Source: Muraenolepis orangiensis (lineage: Eukaryota > Chordata > Actinopteri > Gadiformes > Muraenolepididae). From it: DNA of 64,000 nt. The position numbers were made by a program, and so were the translations under genes. The notes beneath the pieces were generated by a model. It saw nothing but the letters and a program-made list of their open reading frames with translations, had not been told where the DNA came from and did not search any database. The stretch lies in the NCBI GenBank assembly GCA_027704905.1, contig CM051018.1, positions 17,054,528-17,118,527 on the forward strand, read 5' to 3'. Positions within the stretch are counted from its first letter, which is position 1; each line of letters starts with the position of its first letter. Shown piece by piece: positions 60,922 to 64,000 of this stretch.

Positions 60922-62941
60922 TTCAAGGAGAATGGACCAAAGTCATTAAAAATACATGAACCAAGAAACAGCAGGGCGGACGATGTAAAAATTGACCACT
61001 GTACAAACCAATATTTCTTAAGAAATACTTGGCATAAGAAAGAGAGTGCCTATTTAAAGTGTGCTTATGTATTATAAACATGGGTATTATTGGACTTAAA
61101 GTAATTATGCTTATAGTTTAGTTGTGCGCTATATATCGTCGAGTTCGTACTAGATCTATATAGAAATGACTAATGTGATGTTCTTTTGTCAGCAGGCAAG
61201 TCCCACACTACTGACTGCAATAGGGCTTGCACATCAGAAAGCACCGTGGGAGTATGTGTTGTGGCGACGCTCCTCCACATATAAGAGGACTCAAGAAAGT
61301 TGTTACACCCTACATCAACGTAAATGTACTGTAAGCGAGACTAATGAAAACTTTGTTTCGTTTCATCGTCTTCCCATAATGACAAATCATTTCACGATTA
61401 AAGACTAAACAATGACCAACAAACCATTACTACTAACATAATAACTACCATCATCCCAATGCTCCTACGCGATGTACAAGCGCTATAAAGAACCGAAATG
61501 CTGTATACAGAGAGCTGTTTCTACGCGTCTAGTGTTTGTATGTCAACTATAGTTATACATTCAAATCCATACAGCAGAAATATACGAATGTCACTTACTA
61601 GTATTTGCGGTAGCCCTGTAATTTAGCTGTAATTAAATATACATGACCAACACTACTAGTGTCCACAGCAAGCTTCCCTCCTTGAAGTGTACTAGCGGGG
61701 GGGGGGTCGCGTTACAATTAGTTGGTAACAATCCGGCGATAAAAAGCTTTGTACATTGGAGTTTGAAGAACCACGTATGAATAAACTATTAACTACAAAT
61801 GCGGCTAACTATAACTGATATCGATATAAAGACAAGACGAAGGAAAAACAGAAGGGAAAAGTAAAATAAATGGGACCATTCCCGCCTGTGTAGTCGGTGT
61901 GCTCGGTTTATACTCCGGGTTGACCGTTCGGGTGAGGTTTATTTGCGTTTTTATGCATACGTGCAATACGTATAGACGTTAGTATCGAAACATATTAACA
62001 GTTCACGTTAAAAAATCACGGTAGTATTATAACTACATAAACATTACTTAAACAGTATGTATTTCTGTTTGCTTCGCAGCAAACCCTAGATTAAAAAGAA
62101 AAAGCCTACAATGCCATCTTGTGGCAATATTGCAAAACTACCGTAACTATGTTAACCGAACTGCATACTGGGATATGAAGTATAATTGATGATACTAAAT
62201 ATATTTAACTAATTATTAAAACCGTGACACTTTAAAATATTACAATTGTGCAAATAACTTGTATATATAAATTCGGGTATTGAGTTCAGTGTAAATACAA
62301 TTGAATTAATCAATCAATAGCCTATACACCGCATCATGTTAGACTACACTACCCAGAATCAGGCATCGTTTGTGTTTGTCTGTAGGGGATGACAGACGCC
62401 ACTGGTTTCAAGCAAGAGAATAGGGAATTATAGACGTACTGCTTATAGACTATTTCGATTGCGTGAATGCCGTCTCGGTCATAGTTTGCCAGCAAGCTAT
62501 TGCTAATTTCCATTCACTGTTTATAGTTTGCGATTCTAGAGTGGCTTCTGCGAAAGTTTGCGGGCTATCTAGCTATTAATGATAGTGGTCGGTTAGCAAG
62601 CCTGGGTCTCATGTCCAGTCACACCCTAAATCCAGGCACACCAATATCATAACACAAACTAATGTATTTGGACCACCGACATAAAGTATCATACGTGGGT
62701 CATTTGTAGGCTACTCGATTGTAAGCATAACGCCCGAAAGGAGTTCCTCTGCTCGTCTTTCCCGGTAGGTCTGACATGGACATGACTTACTTATTATCAT
62801 GCTACGAACAGATGCGTCTGCGAAGATAACCCTCGCCGGTCCGCGTGCTGCAGTGCCAACCAGCCGGCTTTGCACGTAGCTCGGAAGCCAGCATTATTAT
62901 TATTATTATTATTCCGAGATCACACCCATTGCACCTCAACC
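60922..62941. promoter_or_regulatory. head-to-head fignl1/ttl intergenic region with ZNF143-like motifs
   Basis: About 2 kb separates the divergent fignl1 and ttl coding starts, so both promoters lie here. Two sequences resemble the ZNF143/STAF element (ACTACAnnTCCCAGnATGC). One is at 62159-62181 in reverse (TGCATACTGGGATATGAAGT). A weaker forward one is at 62342-62361 (ACTACACTACCCAGAATC). No TATA box is obvious. Regulatory role is inferred from motif and position. Confidence 0.45.
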
Positions 62942-63110
62942 ATGAATGCGCCTGTATATACATTCGTTACTCGTGACGAGAACAGTACGGTTTATGCAGA
63001 AGTTTCCAAAATACTTCTTTCGACTGGACACTGGAAGAGGCTAAAACGAGACAATCCCAGATTTAACCTGATACTGGGGGAACGGAATAGGTTACCCTTT
63101 GGACGCCTAG
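62942..63110 (+). CDS. ttl: ttl exon 1
   Basis: ATG at 62942. The exon encodes [20 protein letters not shown] to FGRL plus one base of Gly, then donor gtaaat. An (ATT)n run lies about 30 bp upstream in the 5' UTR or promoter. Confidence 0.92.
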
Positions 63111-64000
63111 GTAAATTCATGTTTTTAATTTTAATTTTTCTGTAATCGAAGACAGCTACATGATATTGCATATACTGTTGTGTTTACTGAAGCCCTAGCC
63201 CCTTGTTTATCTTTTCCATAAAATACTGTTGCCACTGAAACAAAACATCTTGTCAATGCTAATTCCTGCCACAGACTTGTCATATTGTGTCCACATAAGT
63301 GGATGCATTTCTTCATCTACTACATTTATCTGGACAGGTCACGAACCCGGACTGGTGCAGCTGGTCAATTATTATAGAGGTGCTGATAAACTCTGCAGAA
63401 AAGCATCACTTGTTAAGTATGTATCTTATGACATGTTTAATTTCTTCAAATCGTAATGTGACTTTCCTCCTTGAATTTATTATTCAGTGGACATACCATT
63501 AGCTAACAGCTGACCACTGACTCTGCTTCACTGGGACATTCCTCACCCAGGCTAATAAAGACGAGCCCAGAGCTGTCCGACTCCTCTAACTGGCTCCCAG
63601 AGTCCTACATTATCTATCCTACCAACCTCAACACCCCGGTGGCCCCTGCTAAGAACGGCATCAGCCACCTGAAGAGCAACCCCAAGACGGACGAGCGGGA
63701 GGTTTTCCTGGCCTCCTATCATGCCAGGAAAGACAGTGGGGAGGGAACGGTGTGGATTGCAAAGTCATCAACCGGAGCAAAAGGTAAGGCTGTTGTGTGT
63801 GTTTGTGTCTGATTTAAATGTTGCATTCATTCTTTTATGAAATGCAAACGTTTCAGTCTAAATATTTAAACAAATTCATACAGGTGCTGGTATTTTGATA
63901 TCTCAAGATGTAAATCAGCTACTGGAGTACATAGATAATCAGGGGCAGGTTCACATCATTCAGAAGTACCTGGAGAAACCACTACTGCTGGAGCCGGGCC
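62942..64000 (+). CDS. ttl: ttl (tubulin tyrosine ligase), 5' part, truncated by window end
   Basis: Exons: 62942-63110, 63338-63416, 63551-63783 and 63884 to beyond 64000. All phases are consistent, giving about 199 residues. TTL re-adds tyrosine to the C terminus of detyrosinated alpha-tubulin using ATP (ATP-grasp-like fold, cytosolic). Diagnostic segments are [95 protein letters not shown] and [19 protein letters not shown] residues. WIAKSS..AKG and the QKYLEKP strand are ATP-binding parts of the family. The start ATG has context caaccATGA and lies two residues upstream of the usual M-YTF start. The rest of the gene is off the window. Confidence 0.95.
63338..63416 (+). CDS. ttl: ttl exon 2
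   Basis: The acceptor is tctggacag. The exon encodes [20 protein letters not shown] then KASLV. It leaves AA of a Lys codon before gtatgt. Confidence 0.93.
63551..63783 (+). CDS. ttl: ttl exon 3
   Basis: The acceptor is cctcacccag. One base completes Lys, then [18 protein letters not shown] through [11 protein letters not shown] to donor gtaagg. Confidence 0.94.
63884..64000 (+). CDS. ttl: ttl exon 4 (cut by window edge)
   Basis: The acceptor is attcatacag. The exon encodes [20 protein letters not shown] then [18 protein letters not shown] and continues past the last base. Confidence 0.93.

Overview
This is vertebrate nuclear DNA, almost certainly from a ray-finned (teleost) fish. The genes have spliced vertebrate structures with GT-AG introns. 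Fish-type interspersed repeats are present: tRNA-derived SINEs, hAT and Harbinger elements, and a LINE 3' end. Simple-sequence repeats are extraordinarily dense, with long (CA)n, (GA)n and (GACA)n tracts every 1-2 kb. That density recalls gadiform (cod-like) genomes, but the species assignment is inference.

Layout, left to right. (1) 1-12432 is probably the last intron of vwc2. It holds no recognisable host exon, but it carries an internally deleted hAT element, a foldback repeat, SINE copies, and a Harbinger-like element with a small hAT-type MITE inserted exactly at the start of its Myb/SANT-like ORF. (2) 12433-12584 is the terminal coding exon of vwc2 (brorin), followed by its 3' UTR. (3) 13080-25969 has no gene. 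It contains a decayed LINE with a G-rich minisatellite, two copies of a palindromic MITE and many microsatellites. (4) 25970-31073 is a complete eight-exon gene that I reconstruct as spmip7 (spata48), 352 residues with every splice phase consistent. (5) 31074-42959 is repeat-rich upstream DNA of ikzf1. (6) 42960-56190 is ikzf1 (Ikaros), with seven coding exons giving a 536-residue protein that has four N-terminal and two C-terminal zinc fingers. (7) 58943-60901, minus strand, is fignl1, a single coding exon of 652 residues. (8) 62942-64000 is the 5' part of ttl (tubulin tyrosine ligase), four exons, running off the window.

The order vwc2 - spmip7 - ikzf1 - fignl1 matches the human chromosome 7p12 neighbourhood, with zpbp not found and ttl standing where human has DDC. 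The genes share no pathway: secreted BMP modulation (vwc2), sperm axoneme (spmip7), lymphoid transcription (ikzf1), recombination control (fignl1) and tubulin modification (ttl). fignl1 and ttl are head-to-head across about 2 kb that carries ZNF143-like motifs. I found no sign of an undescribed multi-gene system. The most interesting structure lies in nested transposons, complementary repeats flanking an ikzf1 exon, and SINE tails that seed microsatellites.
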